Notes: generated by a model from the letters alone, not told the origin. A stretch of 6,605 bases of DNA from Bacillota bacterium (GCA_021802375.1 JAKAAL010000237.1:1-6605), one strand, 5' to 3'; positions 1 through 5,717 are shown, numbered from the stretch's first letter. A program made the numbers and translations.

Positions 1-1
1 A

Positions 2-478
2 TTGGAAATTTTGCGGACTCGTTACCGGGGAATTCCCGTAAAGGTATTGGACCCCGAGGGAGAATACCAGGTTTTGGAACACATCGGAGCGCACATTTGG
101 AAGATTGGGGATCCGGGCAATCCGGAGTTTCCTTGGGATCCCTTCCTAATCGAGCTGAATGACACCCCGGAGGAGACGGAACGTCAAGTCGATTTTTTAC
201 TGCGGTTTGTGGAACGACTGGATCCTAACATCAAACAATTGACCTCGACTTTGGAACGGGCACTTTGGCGGATTATTAGACGACACCAGTCATCAACTGC
301 GCTTGACACGGGAACCACTTTGGTATTTCGGCAGCAAGCGGAGATCGTGTGCGATGACAAAATATTGTTGCGAGAACTCGAGACAATAGATTCGGCGATG
401 AGCGAACGTATAGAGGCCGTGGTACATCGTTGGCGAGTATTGGCTCCGTCGGGGGGCAAAGTCCGGATTTGCTTGTGA
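2..478 (+). CDS. VirB4/TraC-family ATPase, middle part (5' partial, frame broken at 3' end)
   Basis: This is the first half of the C-terminal ATPase domain of a VirB4/TraC-like protein, the cytoplasmic motor that powers type IV secretion or conjugation. The frame is open at the window edge, so the true start and the Walker A loop (normally about 20-25 residues before this point) lie upstream. The family-typical strand 'VLDPEGEY' (residues 17-22 of the visible part include DPEGEY) matches the DPE.EY motif that follows Walker A, and 'WDPF' sits where the NPFD-like motif is expected. The frame ends at TGA 476-478, just before the family's FDLS strand, which resumes in another frame at about 480. 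The two pieces together give a nearly complete motor domain, so this is most likely one gene with an indel, either real or a sequencing error. The family is fairly certain; whether the gene is intact is not. Confidence 0.8.
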   Translation: MEILRTRYRGIPVKVLDPEGEYQVLEHIGAHIWKIGDPGNPEFPWDPFLIELNDTPEETERQVDFLLRFVERLDPNIKQLTSTLERALWRIIRRHQSSTALDTGTTLVFRQQAEIVCDDKILLRELETIDSAMSERIEAVVHRWRVLAPSGGKVRICL

Positions 479-479
479 G

Positions 480-953
480 GTGTTTGACTTGAGTCGGCTT
501 ACCGAAAAAATGAAAGCCGCGGCATATTTGGCACTGACAGAATATATCGCACGCACGGTGGCCGAGGTTCCCCGCCAGTTAGTCGTTTTTGATGAAGCCT
601 GGCATTTGCTGAATGATCAGAACACCGCATTGTATCTGGAATCACTTTATCGACGAGCGAGAAAGTGGGGCACAGCTTTAGCTCTTCTTACCCAAGACAT
701 CGGTGATTTTACTCGTAACAAAGCGGCTGAAGTGTGCCTAAGGAATTCTCCAATTGTTTTGCTATTGCGGCAGCACCCCGAGAGTTTGGCGGAGGTGACC
801 CAACTGATGCGGTTAGAAGTCGGGGAAGTGGAGTTGTTGAATTTTGCTCAAAGAGGACAAGGGATTTTAATTGTCGGTGATGACCACGTGCCACTAAATG
901 TGTTAGCTGCTCCCCATGAAGTGCGTCTTATCAATATGGCAACTGCGAGGTGA
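480..953 (+). CDS. VirB4/TraC-family ATPase, C-terminal part (after frame disruption)
   Basis: This is the C-terminal half of the same VirB4-type motor ATPase. It opens with 'VFDLSRL', continues to a clear Walker B 'LVVFDEAWHLL' (acidic pair D38-E39 counted from GTG 480), then an arginine-rich segment 'YRRARKWG' and the 'LTQD' motif (Q72), and closes with the family tail that includes 'APHEVRLI'. No convincing ribosome site precedes GTG 480, so this is probably not an independent gene but the continuation of the preceding frame. Removing one G from the run at 451-456 would join the two frames. The stop TGA (951-953) lies 4 nt before the SAF-protein start, so translation is likely coupled. If the disruption is real, the product would be an ATPase separated from its P-loop and inactive. 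Confidence 0.8.
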   Translation: MFDLSRLTEKMKAAAYLALTEYIARTVAEVPRQLVVFDEAWHLLNDQNTALYLESLYRRARKWGTALALLTQDIGDFTRNKAAEVCLRNSPIVLLLRQHPESLAEVTQLMRLEVGEVELLNFAQRGQGILIVGDDHVPLNVLAAPHEVRLINMATAR

Positions 954-957
954 GATT

Positions 958-1506
958 ATGGCGGTTTCTTTCAAGGTCCCACGTTCCGGCGCTATTGCAA
1001 TGATTGTTGCGGGGGTGTTATACGCCGCGTTGAGTGTTCCCCATCTATTCGCACACTCTGTCAAATTACCGGTGGCTACTCGCTACGTTTCTGGTGGGGA
1101 GCCCTTGCAACCCAGCGATTTTACGATGGCCACGGTGACGGCAAAGCCTTTGACTATGTCTTCTAACCAAGTGCTGAAAGATACGTTAGTACCAGGCCAA
1201 GTGATTACGGGTGCACTTCTAGGGACGTCGCCGCATGTGTCTGGAGTATTAGTGGCAGTGACGCCGTCCACCGCAGCAGACATTGAAGTAGCTTCACCCG
1301 GCAGTGTGGTTTCTATTATCGTAATAACCAGCACTGGCCAGATGTGGCGCTCATCGGCAGTGCCAGTAGTGAGCACCCCGACCGGCAGCAATATCTTAGG
1401 CACTCAAACCAATGCAGTATTATTGCGGTTGTCTATGTATCAAGCCGAGAAATTTTTAAGGATGTCAACGCATGCCCAGGTTTTTTTGGTAGGGGTGGCG
1501 CGATGA
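958..1506 (+). CDS. SAF-domain, CpaB/RcpC-like membrane-anchored protein
   Basis: This 182-residue protein has a short basic N terminus, one hydrophobic segment (about residues 11-28) acting as a signal anchor, and an extracytoplasmic remainder. Residues 38-60 ('PVATRYVSGGEPLQPSDF') fit the start of a SAF domain as in CpaB: a conserved strand, then the G-x-P-L/I turn and an acidic D-F/L. 'LVPGQVI' and the later 'ASPGSVVSIIV' match the second SAF repeat and the RcpC-like region. CpaB proteins are periplasmic or cell-wall-side components of Flp/Tad pilus machines, so a structural role in an envelope-spanning apparatus is inferred. The ATG at 958 was chosen because GAGGTGA (947-953) lies 4 nt upstream; an earlier in-frame ATG at 916 would overlap the VirB4 gene and lacks a ribosome site. 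It sits between VirB4 and a TadZ-like gene, which supports the secretion assignment. It is shorter than typical CpaB (about 250-300 residues). Confidence 0.72.
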   Translation: MAVSFKVPRSGAIAMIVAGVLYAALSVPHLFAHSVKLPVATRYVSGGEPLQPSDFTMATVTAKPLTMSSNQVLKDTLVPGQVITGALLGTSPHVSGVLVAVTPSTAADIEVASPGSVVSIIVITSTGQMWRSSAVPVVSTPTGSNILGTQTNAVLLRLSMYQAEKFLRMSTHAQVFLVGVAR

Positions 1507-2435
1507 TGGTGGTAGCCACTGGGCATAGCCAAGTTCAGCAGTTTGTTAAAACAACCCGACCCAACGTGCGCACGGTCGAGACTTGGGCCGAGGTTTTACA
1601 ATTGTTGCCGCGCACTCGTGCGCTGTTTTTAGGTGAACGGTTATCGGGACGTCCGAATTGGGAACAAGTGTTGCCGATCATTACAACCACTGCAAACCAT
1701 GTCCGTTGGATGATCTGGTTGTCCCAAGACGACGACCGTAAAGTGTTTGTAGGAACTGGCGTAGAACTGCTGACCGGCGATTTGACTTCAGGTGATTTGT
1801 TGAAATGGCTAGGGATTTTTTCCCCGTCAGAGTCGGTTTTAAGCTTGCCGAAACGGTGGGTGTTGTGGCGCCCCGATATGTCTTTAGGTCTAGGGATAAT
1901 CCCCAAACTTACTCAACTTGCACAAAGGCAATATGGTTCTGGGTGTTGGGTGGATTTGGATTGGAGTGTGGCGGGATTAACCGCCGAATTGTGCAGTGAG
2001 GTGTGGAATCAGGGGGATTTTTCTTATGAGAAACTCAAGGTGAAAGCGATGCATTGGGGTTGGCTGGCTCCAGCCCCACCCCCTTGGTCAGTAATATTTC
2101 AAGTACCCACTGCAGAGGACCTGGATCGTCTGTTAAAACAGGGGTTTGGTTGGTGGGGTTTGGACATTGGTGCCAATTTTCGGGTGCCATTGGCGATGAG
2201 TGCCATCGAATTGGCATCTCATGTGATTGTCATTGCACAAGGCTCACCAAAAATTTTGCATGAAGGACTGAAGGCGATTCGGATGATATGCCCTGGGGTT
2301 GAAATTATCGGGATCGGCACTGACCCTGCTATCGAAGCCGCAGTCATTCGCGCCAGCGGCATATGGTTCCAGTGGCAGTCCCTTAGTCCCTCAGCCAAGA
2401 AGCCATTTTTTCGCAAAAAACTATGGCGAGATTAG
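1503..2435 (+). CDS. CpaE/TadZ-like protein with degenerate P-loop
   Basis: This protein of about 310 residues has two apparent parts: an N-terminal receiver-like region (about 1-115) and a ParA/MinD-like fold (about 118-300). In the second part 'CWVDLDWSVAGLTAEL' (D151, D153) corresponds to the DxD strand after the P-loop in MinD/CpaE proteins. 'GLDIGANF' (D221) resembles the Walker B strand, and 'ASHVIVIAQGS' resembles the following switch strand. The stretch where KGGVGKT should stand reads 'RPDMSLGLGIIPKL' (123-136) and cannot be a normal Walker A, so ATP binding is doubtful. CpaE/TadZ proteins localise Tad pilus machines at the membrane, and some are known to have atypical P-loops. ATG 1503 overlaps the previous stop as ATGA, with AGGGGTGG at 1491-1498 as ribosome site; ATG 1506 is equally possible. 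Much of the sequence is unfamiliar, so the family call rests on fold-like patterns and on the neighbouring CpaB-like gene. Confidence 0.55.
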   Translation: MMVVATGHSQVQQFVKTTRPNVRTVETWAEVLQLLPRTRALFLGERLSGRPNWEQVLPIITTTANHVRWMIWLSQDDDRKVFVGTGVELLTGDLTSGDLLKWLGIFSPSESVLSLPKRWVLWRPDMSLGLGIIPKLTQLAQRQYGSGCWVDLDWSVAGLTAELCSEVWNQGDFSYEKLKVKAMHWGWLAPAPPPWSVIFQVPTAEDLDRLLKQGFGWWGLDIGANFRVPLAMSAIELASHVIVIAQGSPKILHEGLKAIRMICPGVEIIGIGTDPAIEAAVIRASGIWFQWQSLSPSAKKPFFRKKLWRD

Positions 2436-2848
2436 TGGTGAGGTCCCGCTTTAGTCTCCCTCTCTGGTGGAATACGGAACACCGTGCCACGGAATAAAGC
2501 AACTAATTGGTCATGGCTTCTAACTTCGACCGTGTAGACTGCCACACGCCGTCTTAGAGCAGCCTCCTGGCAGTGGGCATAAAGCGTTTCACCATTGCGA
2601 GCAGCGCGGATAAAAGTCATGGAAGTATCCAAGGCCACTGCGGGAATGCCATGGATGTTGCTGGCCCGCGCAAACACTGCGTCAGCCAAAGTAAAGATGA
2701 CGCCCCCATGGGCGGTCCCATGTTGGTTCAAATGCTTGTCAGATATGGGCAAGTGGGCTGTCACGTGGCCGGGTTCGGCCTGGTCAATGACGATCCCTAA
2801 ATCTTCGCTAAAGATGTCTCGACTTTCTTCATTCATGTTGGCTAACAT
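2432..2848 (-). CDS. paaI: PaaI-like hotdog acyl-CoA thioesterase
   Basis: This 138-residue protein is the usual length for the PaaI family of hotdog thioesterases. The hallmark 'NQHGTAHGGVIFTLAD' is complete: N41, H47-G48-G49 and the catalytic-type D56. The family hydrolyses aromatic acyl-CoA; PaaI is thought to release CoA from hydroxylated phenylacetyl-CoA dead-end products. Its place beside paaABCDK makes that role likely, although generic thioesterases of this fold also exist. The start is uncertain. ATG 2848 is almost touching the GAGGAGGG ribosome site (2849-2856, complement), leaving only about 1 nt, while the in-frame ATG at 2836 leaves about 12-13 nt. It is transcribed away from paaA across a shared control region, and a perfect TATAAT lies upstream on this strand. 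Its stop TAA overlaps the stop of the convergent TadZ-like gene by 4 nt. Confidence 0.9.
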   Translation of the reverse strand: MLANMNEESRDIFSEDLGIVIDQAEPGHVTAHLPISDKHLNQHGTAHGGVIFTLADAVFARASNIHGIPAVALDTSMTFIRAARNGETLYAHCQEAALRRRVAVYTVEVRSHDQLVALFRGTVFRIPPERETKAGPHH

Positions 2849-2856
2849 CCCTCCTC
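2849..2856 (-). promoter_or_regulatory. Ribosome binding site of paaI
   Basis: On the minus strand GAGGAGGG directly precedes ATG 2848. It is a near-perfect anti-16S match, but its spacing is unusual for either candidate start (about 1 nt to ATG 2848, about 12-13 nt to ATG 2836). Confidence 0.6.
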
Positions 2857-2912
2857 AACTGCGGTTTTACTCTGCCATATCCTTACTGCGGACTTTGGGC
2901 AGCATGTCTCAT

Positions 2913-2943
2913 ATTATAGGAATCATTGCCATTTATTTGCCAT
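2913..2943 (-). promoter_or_regulatory. Candidate sigma-A promoter for paaI
   Basis: The minus strand has a perfect -10 hexamer TATAAT (2918 to 2913). A weak -35, ATGGCA (2943 to 2938, four of six matches to TTGACA), lies 19 bp upstream. Transcription from here would give a leader of roughly 55-60 nt before the paaI start. The -35 overlaps a TGCCATAT repeat copy, so a repressor bound there could block the promoter. The call rests on sequence match only. Confidence 0.4.
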
Positions 2944-2945
2944 AT
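2927..2945. repeat. Tandem TGCCATWT repeats, possible operator
   Basis: TGCCATTT (2927-2934) and TGCCATAT (2938-2945) are direct repeats spaced 11 bp apart, about one helical turn. A third copy, TGCCATAT, lies at 2873-2880. They sit between the divergent paaI and paaA genes and overlap the candidate paaI -35. A regulator site is inferred; no known Paa regulator motif (PaaX or PaaR type) was recognised. Confidence 0.3.
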
Positions 2946-2969
2946 TTTTTATCGGATTTACGCAGGGAT

Positions 2970-2997
2970 TTGCTCGACGTTGAGGTATCCGTATGAT
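2970..2997 (+). promoter_or_regulatory. Candidate promoter for paaABCDK
   Basis: A -10-like TATGAT (2992-2997, five of six) has TTGCTC (2970-2975, three of six) 16 bp upstream. It lies about 50 bp before the paaA ribosome site, a reasonable distance for the operon's start. The match is weak; the 2857-3048 stretch holds no other clear + strand promoter and no convincing gene. Confidence 0.28.
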
Positions 2998-3048
2998 ATT
3001 TTTTAGGCAAGCGATTGTTTTAAGAAATTTCGTTTTGTGCAACCGTGC

Positions 3049-3057
3049 GGAGGAGGG
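3049..3057 (+). promoter_or_regulatory. Ribosome binding site deciding the paaA start
   Basis: GGAGGAGGG lies 7 nt before GTG 3065. It is the only strong ribosome site in the region and makes GTG 3065 the start rather than the in-frame ATG at 2993, which has none. Confidence 0.85.
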
Positions 3058-3064
3058 ACATTCT

Positions 3065-4021
3065 GTGGAAGAGACCGAGCGAACCCGAATTTTTATGGAA
3101 CGGATCAATGCGGGCGAAAAAATTGAGGCCAATGACTGGATGCCCGCGGAATATCGTAATTTGTTGATTAAGCAAATTCACATGCATGGCATCAGTGAAA
3201 TTATGGGTGCTTATCCAGAAAAAGAATGGGTGCCTAAGGCGCCGTCGATCCGTCGTAAACTCGCTCTTAATGCCAAGGTGCAAGATGAAATCGGTCATGG
3301 CCAAATGCTTTTGAGGCTGGCCGAGGATTTAAGCCGTCCCTATGGCCGGGGACGTGAGGAATTGATGGACGATGTATTAGACGGACGAGTGAAGTTTCAC
3401 AATGTGTTTCATATGGAAGCGCCAACCTGGGCGGATGCCGGTGTTATCGGATTCCTCGTGGATGGCGGTGCGATTATTACTCAAGCCATGCTCCTTGATA
3501 GTTCGTATGCACCGTATGCGCGGATGCTAAAACGGATTGTAGCAGAAGAAAGTTTTCACATGCAACATGGGGAAGCGGTGGTTTTAGCCTTGGCCGAAGG
3601 TAGCCAAGCGCAACGGGACATGTTGCAAGGAGCGATCAACCGCTGGTGGGAACCCATGATGTTTTTCTTTGGCCCTGTCCAAATGGGCAAAGGTGCTCAG
3701 CGTATGATGGAGTACAAGATTCGCACCAAAACCAACGAAGAGTTACGGCAAAAATTTATTAATCGCTATGTCCCCAGGATTACCTCGTTAGGCATGACAA
3801 TACCCGATTCCGAACTGAGACAGGATCCTGACACCAAAGAATGGCATTATTCGCAACCCGACTGGGAACGGTATAACGCGATGGTGCGCCTTAACTCGGG
3901 ACCGATGTCCCAAGCTCGCATTGCCATGCGCCGTCAAGCGCACGAAGAACAGCGATGGGTACGTGAAGCAATGAATAAAGCCTCAGAGCGTCAAGTTTCT
4001 GAACATCAACCAGCTATTTGA
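3065..4021 (+). CDS. paaA: Phenylacetyl-CoA 1,2-epoxidase catalytic subunit PaaA
   Basis: PaaA is the catalytic di-iron subunit of the cytoplasmic PaaABCE oxygenase, which converts phenylacetyl-CoA to the ring 1,2-epoxide. From GTG 3065 the protein has 318 residues, close to the roughly 310 of E. coli PaaA. Ferritin-like ligand motifs are in order: E45 in 'GISEIMGAYPE', E75xxH78 in 'QDEIGHGQ', the conserved D133 of 'LVDGGAI', and E162xxH165 in 'AEESFHMQHGE'. The 'KAPSIRRKL' and 'SSYAPYARML' stretches are also family-typical. The start is set by GGAGGAGGG 7 nt upstream; the longer reading from ATG 2993 adds 24 residues with no family match. It is the first gene of the paaABCDK operon, with paaB 45 bp downstream. 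The identification is very secure. Confidence 0.97.
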   Translation: MEETERTRIFMERINAGEKIEANDWMPAEYRNLLIKQIHMHGISEIMGAYPEKEWVPKAPSIRRKLALNAKVQDEIGHGQMLLRLAEDLSRPYGRGREELMDDVLDGRVKFHNVFHMEAPTWADAGVIGFLVDGGAIITQAMLLDSSYAPYARMLKRIVAEESFHMQHGEAVVLALAEGSQAQRDMLQGAINRWWEPMMFFFGPVQMGKGAQRMMEYKIRTKTNEELRQKFINRYVPRITSLGMTIPDSELRQDPDTKEWHYSQPDWERYNAMVRLNSGPMSQARIAMRRQAHEEQRWVREAMNKASERQVSEHQPAI

Positions 4022-4049
4022 CATTTATTTGGTTGACCTTTACTTGAAA

Positions 4050-4058
4050 AGGAGGGGG
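4050..4058 (+). promoter_or_regulatory. Ribosome binding site of paaB
   Basis: AGGAGGGGG sits 8 nt upstream of ATG 4067 and supports that start. Confidence 0.8.
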
Positions 4059-4066
4059 ACGATCGC

Positions 4067-4408
4067 ATGCAGGACACGGTCAGCAGCGAATATCCGGTGT
4101 TCGAGGTATTTGTACAAAAGGAGCCATTGGGGTTCCATACCAATGTTGGGAGCTTGCGAGCGGCAAACCCAGAGTTGGCGTTACAGATGGCACGGGAAAC
4201 GTTTTTCCGTCGGGAAAATGCGTATGATATCTGGGTTGTGCCTCAAGACTGCATATTTGGCACTGCCCACGATGAAGCTCATTTACCGGTGTCTGGGTTA
4301 GATAAGGGGTATCGACTGCCGGGCGGGTACGACAACGCGTCTCATTGGAAAAAATTTCGGGCCAAGGCTATGACCATCGAAGAAGTAGCCGAGGATATGC
4401 GATCCTGA
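4067..4408 (+). CDS. paaB: Phenylacetyl-CoA epoxidase subunit PaaB
   Basis: PaaB is a small subunit of the PaaABCE epoxidase. It has no catalytic metal and is thought to help assemble the complex or bridge PaaAC units. This one has 113 residues, slightly longer than E. coli PaaB (about 95), with the extra length in an acidic C-terminal tail (about 95-113, 'AMTIEEVAEDM'). The family signature is clear: 'YPVFEVFVQKEP' (9-20), 'HTNVGSLRAANPELALQMAR' (about 24-43), 'FFRREN' and 'YDIWVVP'. The ATG at 4067 follows AGGAGGGGG at 8 nt spacing. It lies 45 bp after paaA and 38 bp before paaC in the same direction, so co-transcription is expected. Confidence 0.95.
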   Translation: MQDTVSSEYPVFEVFVQKEPLGFHTNVGSLRAANPELALQMARETFFRRENAYDIWVVPQDCIFGTAHDEAHLPVSGLDKGYRLPGGYDNASHWKKFRAKAMTIEEVAEDMRS

Positions 4409-4429
4409 AAATCGAATTTATGGCAAATC

Positions 4430-4437
4430 GGAGGAGG
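4430..4437 (+). promoter_or_regulatory. Ribosome binding site deciding the paaC start
   Basis: GGAGGAGG lies 9 nt before GTG 4447. The in-frame ATG at 4420 lies upstream of this site and has no ribosome site of its own, so GTG 4447 is preferred. Confidence 0.8.
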
Positions 4438-4446
4438 AACAATACC

Positions 4447-5220
4447 GTGGCAAATCTCGGGGAGTCCGAAACCCGTGCGTTAATCCAGTTGATTAAGCCC
4501 ATCGCCGATGATGAGTGGATTGTGGGACATCGGGGCTCGGAGTGGTTGGCTCTGACACCGGATTTGGAAGAAGACTTGGCCTTTAGCTCGATTAGCCAAG
4601 ATGAATTGGGACACGCGCAATTTTACTACGAACTGCTGCATTCTCTAGGACTGCCTTCAGCAGACGAGTTGGTCTATTTGCGGCCAGCCTCAGGTTGGAC
4701 CAATGCTCAAGTGCTAGAGACGCCCAATCAGGACTGGGCGCATACCGTGGCTCTTCGGTATCTCTATGAGATACTTGACGATATCCGCCATGAGGCACTC
4801 TTGGGATCTTGGTATCAACCTCTGACGGATGGAGTGCGAAAGATTAGGATGGAAGAAAAATACCATCTGCAACATTTCGCGACCGGGTTCGAGTTGCTGG
4901 CCACCGGAACTGAGTTATCACGGCAGCGTTTGATCGAGGGGATAGCTGACATTTGGCCCCGACTAGGCGACCTTTTTGCCTGGGGTGGTTCGGAGGAATT
5001 TCTCGAAAAATTGGGACTCCCCAATTTGGCACAAGCACAGCTGCGGCACAGCTGGACCACTCGGATGGAAAAAACTTTTCACGACTTAGAGTTGCCGTGG
5101 CCAGGGCCGATGCCGGGAGTGAACGTTAACGGGCGCAATGGCGAACACTCCCAAAATTTGTCAAATTTGCTTGACGTGATGACTGAAGTGCGCCAAATCG
5201 ATGTGAACTCGCCTTGGTAA
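4447..5220 (+). CDS. paaC: Phenylacetyl-CoA epoxidase structural subunit PaaC
   Basis: PaaC pairs with PaaA in the epoxidase core and has the same ferritin-like four-helix fold. This one has 257 residues (E. coli about 248). Family features include 'RGSEWLALTPDLEEDLAFSSI' (29-49), the Y-rich third helix near 105-112 and 'EEKYHLQH' (136-143), plus the 'GRNGEHS' segment near the C terminus, as in the HTEHL region of PaaC. E. coli PaaC is known as a non-catalytic partner lacking the metal site. Here E23, E53xxH56, E108 and E137xxH140 form a complete candidate ligand set, spaced almost as in PaaA, so metal binding is possible. GTG 4447 follows GGAGGAGG; an in-frame ATG at 4420 would add nine residues and encodes the same 'MAN'. 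paaD follows after 50 bp. Confidence 0.95.
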   Translation: MANLGESETRALIQLIKPIADDEWIVGHRGSEWLALTPDLEEDLAFSSISQDELGHAQFYYELLHSLGLPSADELVYLRPASGWTNAQVLETPNQDWAHTVALRYLYEILDDIRHEALLGSWYQPLTDGVRKIRMEEKYHLQHFATGFELLATGTELSRQRLIEGIADIWPRLGDLFAWGGSEEFLEKLGLPNLAQAQLRHSWTTRMEKTFHDLELPWPGPMPGVNVNGRNGEHSQNLSNLLDVMTEVRQIDVNSPW

Positions 5221-5250
5221 ATGACAGCGATGCAAGACCATGGATGTCAT
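5221..5250 (+). other. Short inverted repeat between paaC and paaD
   Basis: ATGACA (5221-5226) directly after the paaC stop pairs perfectly with TGTCAT (5245-5250), with an 18-nt loop that contains the palindrome CCATGG. There is no following U tract, so it is not a typical terminator. It may be a minor mRNA structure between the two genes or a chance match. Confidence 0.2.
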
Positions 5251-5259
5251 AGAGGAGCA

Positions 5260-5266
5260 GGGAGGA
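5260..5266 (+). promoter_or_regulatory. Ribosome binding site of paaD
   Basis: GGGAGGA ends 4 nt before ATG 5271, with a second purine-rich GAGGAG at 5252-5257. It supports the ATG 5271 start. Confidence 0.7.
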
Positions 5267-5270
5267 TATC

Positions 5271-5717
5271 ATGACGGTCACTCGAGAGCATGTAATGTCA
5301 GCATTAAGCCAAGTAATGGATCCGGAAATTCCGAGCCTCAGCATTGTCGATCTAGGCATGGTCGGGGATGTGATGATTGACGGAGATTCGGTCAGAGTGG
5401 ATTTGATCCCTACGTTTTTGGGTTGTCCGGCACTGGACTTAATCCAACGAAATGTGGAACGGGCTCTTTCTGAAACTTCCGTGACCGTGCGTTGGGTTCA
5501 CGAGCGCCCTTGGAGTTCCTCCATGATCTCCCGCCGCGGACGTCAAGCATTGACCGAATGGGGGGTGGCTCCACCCTCGGATACTGAAGAAGTGGTGTGC
5601 CCATTTTGTGGATCCTGCAACACGAGTCATCAGAGCCCGTTTGGGCACAGTTTGTGCAAAGCTTTATATTATTGTCAGGACTGCTCACAGCCTTTCGAGA
5701 AAATCAAAACCATTTAA
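5271..5717 (+). CDS. paaD: PaaD, MIP18/DUF59-family iron-sulfur assembly-like protein
   Basis: PaaD (also called PaaJ) belongs to the MIP18/DUF59 family and is needed for an active epoxidase, probably through iron-sulfur or metal maturation of the oxygenase or its reductase. This one has 148 residues (E. coli about 165). The N-terminal domain (about 1-80) has the family motifs 'MDPEIPSLSIVDLGMV' (16-31) and 'TFLGCP' with C52. The C-terminal part is a zinc-ribbon-like module: C110-P-F-C113 and C135-x-x-C138, with C116 and C129 nearby ('SLCKALYYCQDC'), ending in 'QPFEKIKTI'. The order DUF59 then zinc ribbon is specific to PaaD. ATG 5271 follows GGGAGGA. It is the fourth gene of the operon, with paaK 79 bp downstream. 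Confidence 0.94.
   Translation: MTVTREHVMSALSQVMDPEIPSLSIVDLGMVGDVMIDGDSVRVDLIPTFLGCPALDLIQRNVERALSETSVTVRWVHERPWSSSMISRRGRQALTEWGVAPPSDTEEVVCPFCGSCNTSHQSPFGHSLCKALYYCQDCSQPFEKIKTI

Noticed and set aside
450..482. Programmed ribosomal frameshift in the VirB4 gene
   Set aside because: No canonical slippery heptamer with a downstream structure was seen, and VirB4 ATPases are not known to use one; an indel is simpler.
1344..1502. Longer start for the TadZ-like gene at ATG 1344
   Set aside because: It would overlap the SAF gene by about 160 nt; the ATGA overlap at 1503 with AGGGGTGG upstream is the normal arrangement.
2595..2996. Open frame of 133 codons on the + strand over paaI and the control region
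   Set aside because: It is antisense to the clear PaaI coding sequence, has no recognisable motifs and no ribosome site.
2993..3064. N-terminal extension of PaaA from ATG 2993
   Set aside because: It has no ribosome site and no family-like sequence; GGAGGAGGG before GTG 3065 and the PaaA length favour the shorter form.
4029..4301. Open frame of 90 codons overlapping paaB
   Set aside because: It lies out of frame with PaaB, which has a full family match and a ribosome site.
5221..5250. Inverted repeat after paaC as a transcription terminator
   Set aside because: The stem is only 6 bp with an 18-nt loop and no U tract, and paaD continues the operon.
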